This document shows, piece by piece, positions 1 through 7,444 of a stretch of 64,000 bases of DNA. The notes beneath the pieces are model-generated. The model did no database searches. It saw only the letters and a list, made by a program, of their open reading frames with translations, and was not told where the DNA came from. A program made the position numbers and the translations under genes. The first letter of the stretch is position 1, and every line of letters begins with the position of its first letter. The stretch lies in the NCBI GenBank assembly GCA_963629305.1, contig CAVGIJ010000004.1, forward strand, positions 32,560-96,559, read 5' to 3'. The DNA is from UBA1227 sp963629305 (GTDB taxonomy: Bacteria > Bacillota > Clostridia > Oscillospirales > Acutalibacteraceae).

Positions 1-31
1 TTGAATATTTCAGATAAGGGGGGATTGCTGT

Positions 32-817
32 ATGGAAATTTTAAGAGTTGAAAATATTCAAAAAAACTTTGACAACACGGCAGTTCTCAAAGATATAAGC
101 TTTAGTCTTTCAAAGGGAGAGGCTCTTGCGATAATAGGTTCATCAGGCTCCGGTAAGACCACGCTTCTTCGTTGTCTTAACTTTCTCGAGAAACCCAGCG
201 GCGGAAAGATATATGTAAATGATCAACTCGTTTTTGACGCTGCGGATCCTTCAACTCAGCTTGAAAAAGATGTAAGAAAAAAAAGACTTCACTTCGGACT
301 TGTCTTTCAAAACTTCAATCTGTTTCCGCAGTACACGGCGCTGCAAAATGTAATGTTGAGCCGTCAACTGCTTGCAAAGGAAGACCCGGATTTCAAAAAA
401 AATAAAAAACAGATTTATGCGGATATTGAGTCTGAAGCCCGTGAACTTCTTGCCAAGATGAATTTGTCCGACAGGGCTTTGCACTATCCGCATCAGCTTT
501 CAGGCGGGCAACAGCAGCGCGTGGCTATCGCGCGCGCCTTGGCACTTCACCCCGATATTCTCTGCTTTGATGAACCGACTTCAGCACTTGATCCGGAGCT
601 TACCGGTGAAGTGCTCAAGGTAATTCGTGAGCTTGCCGATGACCATGTCACAATGATAATTGTTACTCACGAAATGGCTTTTGCCCGCGACGTTGCGGAC
701 AATATCATCTTTATGGATGGTGGTGTCATAGAAGAACAGGGTAAAGCGGAAGAACTTATAAACAATCCGCAAACCGAAAGGCTCAAAAACTTCCTCTCGA
801 GGGTAAATGAGGAATAA
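32..817 (+). CDS. Polar amino-acid ABC transporter ATP-binding protein
   Basis: ATPase subunit of a polar amino-acid uptake transporter of the GlnQ/TcyC type; it should dock on a membrane permease and power import. The 261 residues carry a Walker A (GSSGSGKTT, about 36-44), Q-loop (VFQNFNLFPQ), signature LSGGQQQR, Walker B (ILCFDEPTSALDP) and the H-loop histidine (VTHEMAFA), all intact and of family length. A purine-rich site (AAGGGGGG) precedes the ATG. The permease and binding protein are not in the window. A frame upstream closes with TAA at 15-17 and could be the end of the permease, but too little is visible to call. The exact substrate (cystine, glutamine, other) cannot be read from the sequence. 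Confidence 0.93.
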   Translation: MEILRVENIQKNFDNTAVLKDISFSLSKGEALAIIGSSGSGKTTLLRCLNFLEKPSGGKIYVNDQLVFDAADPSTQLEKDVRKKRLHFGLVFQNFNLFPQYTALQNVMLSRQLLAKEDPDFKKNKKQIYADIESEARELLAKMNLSDRALHYPHQLSGGQQQRVAIARALALHPDILCFDEPTSALDPELTGEVLKVIRELADDHVTMIIVTHEMAFARDVADNIIFMDGGVIEEQGKAEELINNPQTERLKNFLSRVNEE

Positions 818-860
818 AAGTTTCGGTTATGCATGCATCTGACGGAAAGAAGGAAAATAA

Positions 861-1673
861 ATGAGTACACCGAAAAATGATCATGCAGATGTAAAAACTG
901 TTTCTGTCGGCAATACGAAAATGGATTATGCCGTATTCGGCAGCGGAAAAAAGAACTTTGTTATCATTCCCGGAATGTCCATACACAGCGTGGTTGGTTC
1001 GGCTGATGCAATCGCGCAGGCTTATAACGCTTTTTCCAAGGAGTATACGGTATATGTTTTTGACAGAGTAAAGGATATAAAAAAAGGATATACTGTCAGA
1101 AATATGGCGCATGATACAGCCATGGCAATGCAAAACTTAGGTCTTGAAAATGCAGATGTATTCGGTGCGTCTCAAGGCGGAATGATTGCAATGTACTTGG
1201 CCATTGATCATCCGGAATCGGTTCATAAGATGATTCTCGGTTCAACGCTTGCAGGGGCAAACGACACATGTACACATGTGATTGATGAGTGGATCCAACT
1301 TGCGCAATCAAAGAATGAAAAAGGTCTTATTACAAGTTTTATTGACAATGTATATTCTGAAAAGACCTTGAAGACGTTTCGTGAGACGTTGGTGTCTTCT
1401 AACTTGGGCATCACCGATGAGGAGTATCAAAGATTTATCATTCTGGCACAGGCCTGTAAGACTTTTGATTGCACCGGTGAATTGAGCAAAGTAAAATGCC
1501 CGGTTTTTGTACTTGGCTCAAACGGCGATTGCGTTGTAACTGCTGAAGGTTCAAGGCAGATTGCAAATGCGCTTGGCTGTGAAATCTATCTTTACGGTGA
1601 CGATTACGGACACGGCGTATACGACGAGGCCCCTGATTACAGGCAGCGTTGCTTGAAATTTTTACATGATTGA
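861..1673 (+). CDS. Alpha/beta hydrolase
   Basis: Alpha/beta-hydrolase fold protein of 270 residues, probably cytoplasmic since no signal peptide is seen. The nucleophile elbow is GASQGG (around residue 94), and a late GHGVYDEAP segment supplies the probable catalytic histidine; the acidic residue probably lies in the CPVFVLGSNGDCVV stretch. Substrate is unknown; the family includes esterases, lipases and C-C hydrolases. It follows the ABC ATPase by 43 bases on the same strand, so the two may share a transcript. A GAAGGA ribosome site sits before the ATG. Confidence 0.85.
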   Translation: MSTPKNDHADVKTVSVGNTKMDYAVFGSGKKNFVIIPGMSIHSVVGSADAIAQAYNAFSKEYTVYVFDRVKDIKKGYTVRNMAHDTAMAMQNLGLENADVFGASQGGMIAMYLAIDHPESVHKMILGSTLAGANDTCTHVIDEWIQLAQSKNEKGLITSFIDNVYSEKTLKTFRETLVSSNLGITDEEYQRFIILAQACKTFDCTGELSKVKCPVFVLGSNGDCVVTAEGSRQIANALGCEIYLYGDDYGHGVYDEAPDYRQRCLKFLHD

Positions 1674-1794
1674 AAAATCTTTTATCTAATCCGGATTTTT
1701 GATGCTTTTCTGAGCAAAATAAAATAAGGCACTTAATACCTGCCTGTCATTTCAAGTTTACTTGACAAGTTGAAATAACGGACACTATAACAAA

Positions 1795-1838
1795 ACCAAA
1801 AATAAAAGAACCGCTCAACTAACGTAGTTAAGCGGTTC
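1795..1838 (-). terminator. Terminator after tRNA-Ser(GCT)
   Basis: A 14-pair stem with one mismatch (GAACCGCTCAACTA at 1808-1821 against 1825-1838, loop ACG) is followed on the minus strand by a T-rich run (1795-1807). It lies directly after the encoded CCA of the serine tRNA, so it ends that transcript. Confidence 0.8.
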
Positions 1839-1839
1839 T

Positions 1840-1930
1840 TGGCGGAGAAGAGGTGATTTGAACACCCGCGTACATTACTGCACCTACTCCCTTAGCAGGG
1901 GAGCCCCTTCGGCCTCTTGGGTACTTCTCC
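1840..1930 (-). tRNA. tRNA-Ser (anticodon GCT)
   Basis: Read on the minus strand, a class II tRNA of 91 nt with acceptor stem GGAGAAG/CTTCTCC, discriminator G and encoded CCA. The anticodon stem CTCCC/GGGAG encloses CTGCTAA, giving anticodon GCT for AGC/AGU serine codons. A long variable arm is present as expected for tRNA-Ser. The T arm contains the TTCAAAT loop. Confidence 0.95.
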
Positions 1931-1971
1931 GAATGGCCAAAACAAATAAAAATTTGTTTTATTTTATAAAA

Positions 1972-2000
1972 GCCCCGCCCTATTGGGCAGGGCCTTTTTT
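1972..2000. terminator. Hairpin between the two serine tRNAs
   Basis: A GC-rich stem (GCCCCGCCC / GGGCAGGGC with loop TATT) stands between the tRNA genes. T-runs occur on both sides, so it could end transcription of tRNA-Ser(TGA) or act as a processing hairpin. Confidence 0.6.
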
Positions 2001-2088
2001 GGCGGAGAGGATGGGATTCGAACCCATGTGGGGTTGCCCCCAAACGGTTTTCAAGACCGCCTCGTTATGACCACTTCGATACCTCTCC
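2000..2088 (-). tRNA. tRNA-Ser (anticodon TGA)
   Basis: Minus-strand class II tRNA of 89 nt with acceptor stem GGAGAGG/CCTCTCC, discriminator G and encoded CCA. The anticodon loop CTTGAAA gives TGA, decoding UCA and related serine codons. A long variable arm (GGGGGCAACCCC) and the GGTTCGAATCC T arm are clear. It lies upstream of tRNA-Ser(GCT) in the direction of transcription. Confidence 0.96.
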
Positions 2089-2162
2089 GTGCTGACGCGA
2101 GATTTATAGTAACACATTTGAATTTTAGTGTCAATGATTTTTTGATGTTTTAAGAATTTTTT

Positions 2163-2204
2163 AAGTATGGATATCTATACTTTGAAGAGCAATTTTAGTA
2201 TAAT
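2163..2204 (+). promoter_or_regulatory. Promoter with palindromic operator before two-component genes
   Basis: A TATAAT at 2199-2204 lies 45 bases before the response-regulator start. The place of the -35 element is filled by a 20-base dyad at 2163-2182 (arms AAGTAT/ATACTT around GATATC, one mismatched pair). A poor -35 plus a dyad suggests an activator- or autoregulated promoter; the link is inferred from position. Confidence 0.5.
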
Positions 2205-2248
2205 TTGTTTTATAGATTTATCATGAAACTTCAGGGACGGTAAAGAAT

Positions 2249-2929
2249 ATGAGAGTATTGATTGTTGAGGACGAAATCAGACTTGCCGAGGCACTCGGGG
2301 AAATAATGAAATCTCAGCGCTATACCGCAGATATTGTCAATGACGGTGAGGACGGATTTGACTATGCAATGAGTGATATCTATGACGTCATTGTTATGGA
2401 TGTTATGCTTCCGAAAATGAACGGATTTGACATTGTCCGCAAAATGCGTGAAGAGAAAAATCAAACTCCTGTTATTATGCTCACCGCAAAGGATGATACT
2501 GCAGACAAAATAAAAGGACTTGATTGCGGAGCTGATGATTACCTGACAAAGCCCTTTGTGCCGGGTGAACTTCTTGCACGCATAAGAGCTATCTCAAGAC
2601 GTCAGGGCGAAGTTGTAATGGACGAGCTTAAGGTGGAGGATATTGCGCTTAGTTTATCGAATTATACATTGTCGTGCGATGGCAGATCGATAAATCTCGG
2701 TCCTAAGGAATTTGATATTCTTAAAATTCTTATGTCAAACCCAAATGTCATTGTTCCGAAAGAGGACATTCTCATCAAGGTGTGGGGCACTGAGTCGGAT
2801 GCAGAGGACAATAACGTTGAAGTTTATATTTCCTTTTTGAGAAAGAAATTGATACACTTAAAATCCGTTGTGCAGATAACAACGGTAAGAAAGATAGGCT
2901 ATAGGCTGGAGGTGGGCTCTGCTTGCTGA
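2249..2929 (+). CDS. OmpR/PhoB-family response regulator
   Basis: Two-domain DNA-binding response regulator of 226 residues. The receiver has the acidic pocket E7-D8-E9, phospho-acceptor D51 (VIVMDVMLP), the switch threonine in MLTAKD and the conserved lysine in LTKPF. The C-terminal winged helix (about 125-222) has the usual GPKEFDIL and VEVYISFLRKK segments. The stop overlaps the TTG start of the histidine kinase by 7 bases, so the two genes are translationally coupled partners. The signal and targets are not evident; the upstream dyad may be its own operator. Confidence 0.95.
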   Translation: MRVLIVEDEIRLAEALGEIMKSQRYTADIVNDGEDGFDYAMSDIYDVIVMDVMLPKMNGFDIVRKMREEKNQTPVIMLTAKDDTADKIKGLDCGADDYLTKPFVPGELLARIRAISRRQGEVVMDELKVEDIALSLSNYTLSCDGRSINLGPKEFDILKILMSNPNVIVPKEDILIKVWGTESDAEDNNVEVYISFLRKKLIHLKSVVQITTVRKIGYRLEVGSAC

Positions 2930-4230
2930 AAAGGTTACGTTCGCAGTTTGTGCTCAGTAACATGATTATGGTGGGAATTGTCATTTTCGGCCTGTTTATT
3001 GCTCTCACTATGATAACTTATAATTATGAAACATCGCAGTCGGAAGCGGCGCTTAAAATGGCTTTGGACGGCAATGTAAATCTTTTTATGTTCTCAAGTG
3101 ACAATGTAATTCAATTCGGTTCTCCATCGTCTAAAAAAGACAATCAACGCAACGGCGGCGTGAATGAGAAGACGAACACTATAGTTCTTCTTGCACTTAC
3201 GGATAATTCCGGCAATGTAATTGTGAGTGATATGGCAGAGGGTAAGTCATATACATCTGAAGAAATAAAGAAAATAGTAAATTATGCAATATCATCTGAC
3301 AAAGAAGTAGGGCTTATACCGACAAAACATATGCGGTATATGAAGGAATCAAATGAGTACGGCGGGTACAAAATTGTTTTTGCCGACAGGACATCAGAAG
3401 AGGAAACACTGAAGTTCATGGTAAAACTTTACGGTATAAGTTCTATCTTTATTTTATCAATCATGTTTCTTATAAGCGACTATATGGCACACCGCGCCGT
3501 GTCGCCGGTTGAAAAATCGTGGAACAAGCAGAACCGTTTTGTTGCCGACGCAAGCCACGAACTGAAAACTCCTCTTACCGTTATACTTGCCAATATGGAT
3601 ATCATGTCATTAAGTCCCGATTCAACCATAGAGGAACAAAAAAAGTGGATTGATAACACAAAATCAGAGGCAAAGAGAATGACACAACTCGTAAACGACA
3701 TGTTATTTCTTGCGAAATCAGACGCAGCCGTTGAACAGGGCTACAACTTTATGGAATCAAGCTTAAGCAGCCTTGCGGAGGATTGCGTTCTCACCTTTGA
3801 GTCAGTCGCTTTTGAGAAGGGTATTTACCTTCGCTCTGTTGTCCCGGAGGATATCTACGTAACCATGGATGAGGCTAAGATAAAACAGGTTATAATGATA
3901 CTTCTCGACAATGCAATAAAGTATGTGGATGACAACGGAACCATTTTTGTAACTCTTGCTCAAAACGGAAAACAGGCAAAACTTCTCGTTGCAAATACGG
4001 GACCCGCAATTCCGAAAGAAAAGCAGAAACATATTTTCGAAAGATTTTTCCGCGCGGACGACTCGCGTGTAAGAGACAAGGGCGGTTACGGCCTCGGTCT
4101 TTCCATTGCCGGAAATATTGTATCCGCACACAAAGGAAAACTGTCACTTGAGTATTCCAATGAAAAGGGTACATGTTTTTCAGTTGTTCTTCCTTGTAAG
4201 GGAAACGGAAATTCGAGGAAAAGTAAGTAA
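2923..4230 (+). CDS. Membrane sensor histidine kinase
   Basis: Sensor kinase of 435 residues paired with the preceding regulator. Two membrane spans (about 10-32 and 167-188) flank an extracytoplasmic sensing region of some 130 residues with no recognised domain. The H box is ASHELKTPL with phospho-His212. The catalytic domain has an N box (DNAIKYVDDNG), G1 (ANTGPAIP), F box (FERFFRADDSR) and G2 (GGYGLGLSI), all intact. The start is TTG, chosen because GGAGGTGG lies 7 bases upstream. No adjacent target gene reveals the stimulus. Confidence 0.94.
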   Translation: MLKRLRSQFVLSNMIMVGIVIFGLFIALTMITYNYETSQSEAALKMALDGNVNLFMFSSDNVIQFGSPSSKKDNQRNGGVNEKTNTIVLLALTDNSGNVIVSDMAEGKSYTSEEIKKIVNYAISSDKEVGLIPTKHMRYMKESNEYGGYKIVFADRTSEEETLKFMVKLYGISSIFILSIMFLISDYMAHRAVSPVEKSWNKQNRFVADASHELKTPLTVILANMDIMSLSPDSTIEEQKKWIDNTKSEAKRMTQLVNDMLFLAKSDAAVEQGYNFMESSLSSLAEDCVLTFESVAFEKGIYLRSVVPEDIYVTMDEAKIKQVIMILLDNAIKYVDDNGTIFVTLAQNGKQAKLLVANTGPAIPKEKQKHIFERFFRADDSRVRDKGGYGLGLSIAGNIVSAHKGKLSLEYSNEKGTCFSVVLPCKGNGNSRKSK

Positions 4231-4505
4231 CCATAGGTAGGCACATATGGTGATAAAGATACAATGATGAGAATTATTACGCATAAAAGTCCGGTGGCTT
4301 TTATGACCTTGTATGCCCTGACTCGTGCATACACACAGCAAAAAACAGTTTGAAAAAAGCAACTGTCTGTCGAATACCGGCATAGTACAGATTGCAATTG
4401 CCGCCCAAAAGGAAATATGTATTTGGGTTTTTCCGCACTCTATTGTCATTTTTCGCGTACCTCTTCTTGTTTTCTCATAAAACTCTTTTAATTATATGTG
4501 AAACG
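4231..4505. other. Gene-free stretch after the histidine kinase
   Basis: No open frame with a ribosome site or family resemblance is visible on either strand. The minus-strand frames reaching into this stretch are antisense to the kinase gene. No clear terminator follows the kinase stop. Confidence 0.5.
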
Positions 4506-4514
4506 TGCTAGAAT
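4506..4514 (+). promoter_or_regulatory. Extended -10 promoter for repeat peptide
   Basis: TGC followed by TAGAAT forms an extended -10 element 52 bases before the small gene. The -35 region is AT-rich and poor, as is usual for extended -10 promoters. Confidence 0.4.
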
Positions 4515-4566
4515 TAATTCGGTTTAAAAATACGTATTATTTGTGCAAAGGTAAGGAGTGAAAAAG

Positions 4567-4722
4567 ATGACTTTTATTAAGGATATACTCGGTGCAATCA
4601 AAGAAGGCCTTGTGAATGGTATAAAAGAAGGCATAAAGGAAGGCGTTAAAGACGGAGTAAAAGAAGGCGTTAAAGACGGAGTTAAAGCTCTCATTGTTCT
4701 TCCGAAACAACTTCTCGGCTGA
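4567..4722 (+). CDS. 51-residue KEG-repeat peptide
   Basis: Small gene with a strong AAGGAG site 8 bases before its ATG and a terminator right after its TGA. The product has a hydrophobic start (MTFIKDILGA), then about eight four-residue units of the form [I/V/L]-K-[E/D]-G, and a hydrophobic tail (ALIVLPKQLLG). The units place Gly at every fourth residue and alternate Lys with Glu/Asp, so an amphipathic helix is likely. The DNA repeats too: 4639-4662 and 4663-4686 match in 23 of 24 positions. No family is recognised. Isolated expression and membrane-active composition would fit a peptide toxin, a signal or a membrane-associated structural peptide, but none is shown. Confidence 0.75.
   Translation: MTFIKDILGAIKEGLVNGIKEGIKEGVKDGVKEGVKDGVKALIVLPKQLLG
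4639..4686 (+). repeat. 24-base tandem repeat inside peptide gene
   Basis: Two adjacent 24-base units differ at one position and encode EGVKDGVK twice. This points to repeat expansion by slippage within the small gene. Confidence 0.85.
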
Positions 4723-4731
4723 TAACTTTTC

Positions 4732-4761
4732 AAGCCACCCTTTGCGGGTGGCTTATTTTAT
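4732..4761 (+). terminator. Terminator after repeat peptide
   Basis: Perfect 9-pair stem AAGCCACCC / GGGTGGCTT with a 5-base loop, followed by ATTTTAT. Confidence 0.85.
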
Positions 4762-4776
4762 ATGTGTAGGTGCAAT

Positions 4777-5493
4777 ATGGAAGAAAAAATACTTCTTAAA
4801 GATATTGAAATAAAAATAGAACGTAAGAGGATAAAGAATATGCATATGTATATCCGCCCTCCGTACGGAGATGTTACTGTTACGGCTCCGATTCGCCTGC
4901 CTTACTGTGAAATTGAGAAATTTGTCAACCTTAAAGAGAATTGGATACGTGCGAACGTAGAGAGGATAAAAAACACAAAAACGACTCCGGAAACCATATA
5001 TAGGAACGGTGACACCGTTATGATATGGGGTGAGCTCTATGAACTTCATGTTGATGAGGGTACACGATATTCGCTGACGACTACGGAGGATACATTGCCG
5101 GACGGCAGGAAAATCGCAAGACTTTGTGTGCGTACGGGGTGTACTGATGAACAGAGAGTACATTTTGTAACCGAGTGGTATAGGGATGAGCTTACGCTGC
5201 GTGTTGATCACCTTTTGCCGAAGTGGGAGAATTATACGGGCCTTAAGTGTTCGTCGTGGCAGAGTAAGGTTATGAAAACCAGATGGGGAACATGCAACAC
5301 AAAAACGAAAAAGATATGGCTCAATGTAAAACTTGCAGAGCACCCGCAGGAGTGTCTTGAATACGTTATACTTCATGAGCTTGCACATACAAAGGTTCCG
5401 AATCACGGAGCCGACTTTAAAGCCATTCTGGATGAATATATGCCGGACTGGAAAACTGTTAAGAGGAGATTACAGAACAATGAATGTAACTAA
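4777..5493 (+). CDS. YgjP/SprT-like zinc metallopeptidase
   Basis: Protein of 238 residues of the YgjP-like (DUF45) metallopeptidase family. It has the zinc motif HELAH (His200, Glu201, His204) followed by PNHGADF, whose histidine would be a further ligand. The family is found in most bacteria, often beside restriction genes; its physiological substrate is unclear. An in-frame ATG at 4762 exists but falls in the tail of the preceding terminator; the ATG at 4777 has AGGTG just upstream and is preferred. The gene overlaps galM by 14 bases. Confidence 0.85.
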   Translation: MEEKILLKDIEIKIERKRIKNMHMYIRPPYGDVTVTAPIRLPYCEIEKFVNLKENWIRANVERIKNTKTTPETIYRNGDTVMIWGELYELHVDEGTRYSLTTTEDTLPDGRKIARLCVRTGCTDEQRVHFVTEWYRDELTLRVDHLLPKWENYTGLKCSSWQSKVMKTRWGTCNTKTKKIWLNVKLAEHPQECLEYVILHELAHTKVPNHGADFKAILDEYMPDWKTVKRRLQNNECN

Positions 5494-6547
5494 AGAGTTA
5501 TACGGCCGACACGGTGAAAGGGACGTTTTCAGATTCATCATAGAAAATGACAATGGGATGAAGGTTTCCGCAATAAACTACGGCTGTGCAATAACCGAGA
5601 TAATTGTTCCCGACAAAAACGATGCCTTCGAAAATGTTGTTCTCGGATTTGACTCATTTAAAGGATATGAAAGCAATTTGCCTCATTTCGGTGCGGTGGT
5701 AGGACGTGTAGCAGGGAGAATAACAGGTTCAAAGTTTACACTTAAAGGCAGTGAGTACATCTTGCCGGAGAATGAGGGGAAAAATCACCTTCATGGAAAC
5801 GGTGAGTTTGATCATACAGTTTGGAACTCTATGCTTACAGAACGCGGGATCGGACTTGGGCGGTCGGTCGGAGTTGAGTTTTCGTACATGAGTCCGGGCG
5901 GCAGTAACGGTTATCCCGGCAATGTAAACGTAACAGTAACATACACTCTCGACAATAATAACAAGCTTATGATCGAGTACCGTGGAAGCACAGATGAAAG
6001 CACACTTTTGAACCTTACCAATCACTCTTATTTCAATCTCTCCGGAGATGCGGTAAGGACGGTGGAGGATCACGTGCTTAAAAGCGATGTCGCTCTTTTT
6101 GTACCGCTCAATGAAGATCTTACACCAACCGGAAGACTGCAAAATGTTCGGGAAACAATGTTTGATTTTTCAAGCGGACGTGTACTAAGAGAGGGTATGG
6201 AGTCAGAAGATGCGCAAAATGTAATTGCGGGAAACGGATATGACCATGCATTGATCTTCAACGACTGTAAAGATTATAACCTTTACACACGTGGCGATGT
6301 ACATTCTGCAGTCTTGTATGATGAAGTGTCGGGGCGCAAATTGCTGATGGAAACCGATTACCCGTGTTTTGTGTGTTATTCCGGCAACCAACTCGAAAAG
6401 AAGCACAATGCCGTATGTCTTGAGGCACAGCTTCTTCCGGATGCCGTGAATCACAGAGGCTTCGGAAGCACGGTGCTCAGACCCGACAGAGAGTACAGAC
6501 ACTTTGTTTCATACCAATTTGGTATTGATTTAATCGAAAACATTTAA
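5480..6547 (+). CDS. galM: Aldose 1-epimerase (galactose mutarotase)
   Basis: Cytoplasmic enzyme of 355 residues converting alpha and beta anomers of galactose or glucose. The GalM landmarks are present: NYGCAITEI near the start, FGAVVGRVAGRI, NHLHGN, NLTNHSYFNLSG with the catalytic histidine region, and CLEAQLLPDAVNH with the catalytic glutamate. The frame is open further upstream but the ATG at 5480 has GAGGAG ahead of it and starts at the family's normal N-terminus, so the extra 49 residues are not counted. It is coupled to the peptidase gene by overlap. No other Leloir-pathway gene is nearby. Confidence 0.92.
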   Translation: MNVTKELYGRHGERDVFRFIIENDNGMKVSAINYGCAITEIIVPDKNDAFENVVLGFDSFKGYESNLPHFGAVVGRVAGRITGSKFTLKGSEYILPENEGKNHLHGNGEFDHTVWNSMLTERGIGLGRSVGVEFSYMSPGGSNGYPGNVNVTVTYTLDNNNKLMIEYRGSTDESTLLNLTNHSYFNLSGDAVRTVEDHVLKSDVALFVPLNEDLTPTGRLQNVRETMFDFSSGRVLREGMESEDAQNVIAGNGYDHALIFNDCKDYNLYTRGDVHSAVLYDEVSGRKLLMETDYPCFVCYSGNQLEKKHNAVCLEAQLLPDAVNHRGFGSTVLRPDREYRHFVSYQFGIDLIENI

Positions 6548-6616
6548 TATACTTTATAGGTAAATATAAAATAAAAAGAGATACATATTTTTGTGTTTAG
6601 AAGGAGATATTTTAAA

Positions 6617-6838
6617 ATGGCAGAATTTAAGTACGAAATAGTTGAAGAACTCGGAGTTATTTCAGAAAATGCAAGCGGTTGGACAAGAGAGCTCAACCTC
6701 ATTTCATGGAACGGCGGAAATCCCAAGTATGACATCCGTGACTGGGCTCCGGAGCATGAAAAAATGGGTAAGGGAATAGGTCTTACAAAGGACGAACTCG
6801 GAGAACTCAAGGAGCTTATCGAAAAAGTTTTGAATTAA
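6617..6838 (+). CDS. YdbC-like PC4-fold protein
   Basis: A 73-residue protein matching the YdbC/PC4 family, which binds single-stranded nucleic acid as a dimer. The conserved pattern is visible: GWTRELNLISWNGGNPKYDIRDW, then a C-terminal helix GLTKDELGELKELIE. The ATG has AAGGAG 10 bases upstream; a longer frame beginning at 6593 lacks a site. Its precise role in bacteria is not established. The MOSC gene follows after 8 bases, probably on one transcript. Confidence 0.88.
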   Translation: MAEFKYEIVEELGVISENASGWTRELNLISWNGGNPKYDIRDWAPEHEKMGKGIGLTKDELGELKELIEKVLN

Positions 6839-6846
6839 GGTGTTTT

Positions 6847-7287
6847 ATGAAAAACGGAATTGTAAAGGCAGTATGTATAAGTGAGGAAAAAGGTACGCAA
6901 AAGCATCCTGTACCGTCTGTAAAACTTATAGAAAACTTCGGGATTGAAAATGATGCTCATGCCGGCAATTGGCATAGGCAGGTAAGCCTTTTGTCATACG
7001 ACAAGGTAGAGGAGTTCAACGCACTCGGAGCAGGTGTTACGGATGGCGCATTCGGTGAAAACATCCTTGTAAAGGGGATAGACCTAAAATACCTTCCGGT
7101 CGGCACTGTTATAACAATCGGAGACACGGTTACTTTACGTGTGACACAGATAGGTAAGGAGTGTCACTCCCATTGCGAGATATACAAAAGAGTCGGAAAA
7201 TGTATTATGCCCCATGAGGGTATCTTTGCGGAAGTGCTTAAGGGCGGAGAGGTACTCCCCGGTGACAGCGTTGTTGCCGACTGCTGA
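6847..7287 (+). CDS. MOSC domain protein
   Basis: Single-domain MOSC protein of 146 residues. MOSC domains take part in sulfur transfer to, or sulfur handling around, the molybdenum cofactor and related substrates. Seen here are the HAGNWHRQVSLLS segment, FGENILVKG, and a cysteine-bearing stretch GKECHSHCEIYKRVGKCIMP; one of these cysteines would be the conserved MOSC cysteine. The stand-alone form often sits in molybdopterin clusters, but no moa/mog gene is present here. A bidirectional terminator follows. Confidence 0.88.
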   Translation: MKNGIVKAVCISEEKGTQKHPVPSVKLIENFGIENDAHAGNWHRQVSLLSYDKVEEFNALGAGVTDGAFGENILVKGIDLKYLPVGTVITIGDTVTLRVTQIGKECHSHCEIYKRVGKCIMPHEGIFAEVLKGGEVLPGDSVVADC

Positions 7288-7343
7288 GTCGTGTGTCAAA
7301 GCAAACTTTAAACCGGCTTAAACAAAAGTAAAAATTCAAAATA

Positions 7344-7388
7344 AAAACTGCTCGTCTCACAACGGAGACGGGCAGTTTTGTTTGTTCG
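7344..7388. terminator. Bidirectional terminator between MOSC gene and gpmI
   Basis: Stem AAAACTGCTCGTCTC (7344-7358) pairs with 7365-7379, with a run of T on each strand after it. It serves the two convergent genes. Confidence 0.85.
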
Positions 7389-7444
7389 ATTTTTTTGTTC
7401 GATTACAATTTGTGTGTAACTTGCAGATATTATTTATTTGTAAA

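Noticed and set aside
1828..2070. Open frames of about 70 codons on both strands
   Set aside because: They run across two serine tRNA genes and a terminator hairpin; no protein is expected.
4086..4449. Minus-strand frames around the kinase end
   Set aside because: Antisense to the histidine kinase, no ribosome site, no family resemblance.
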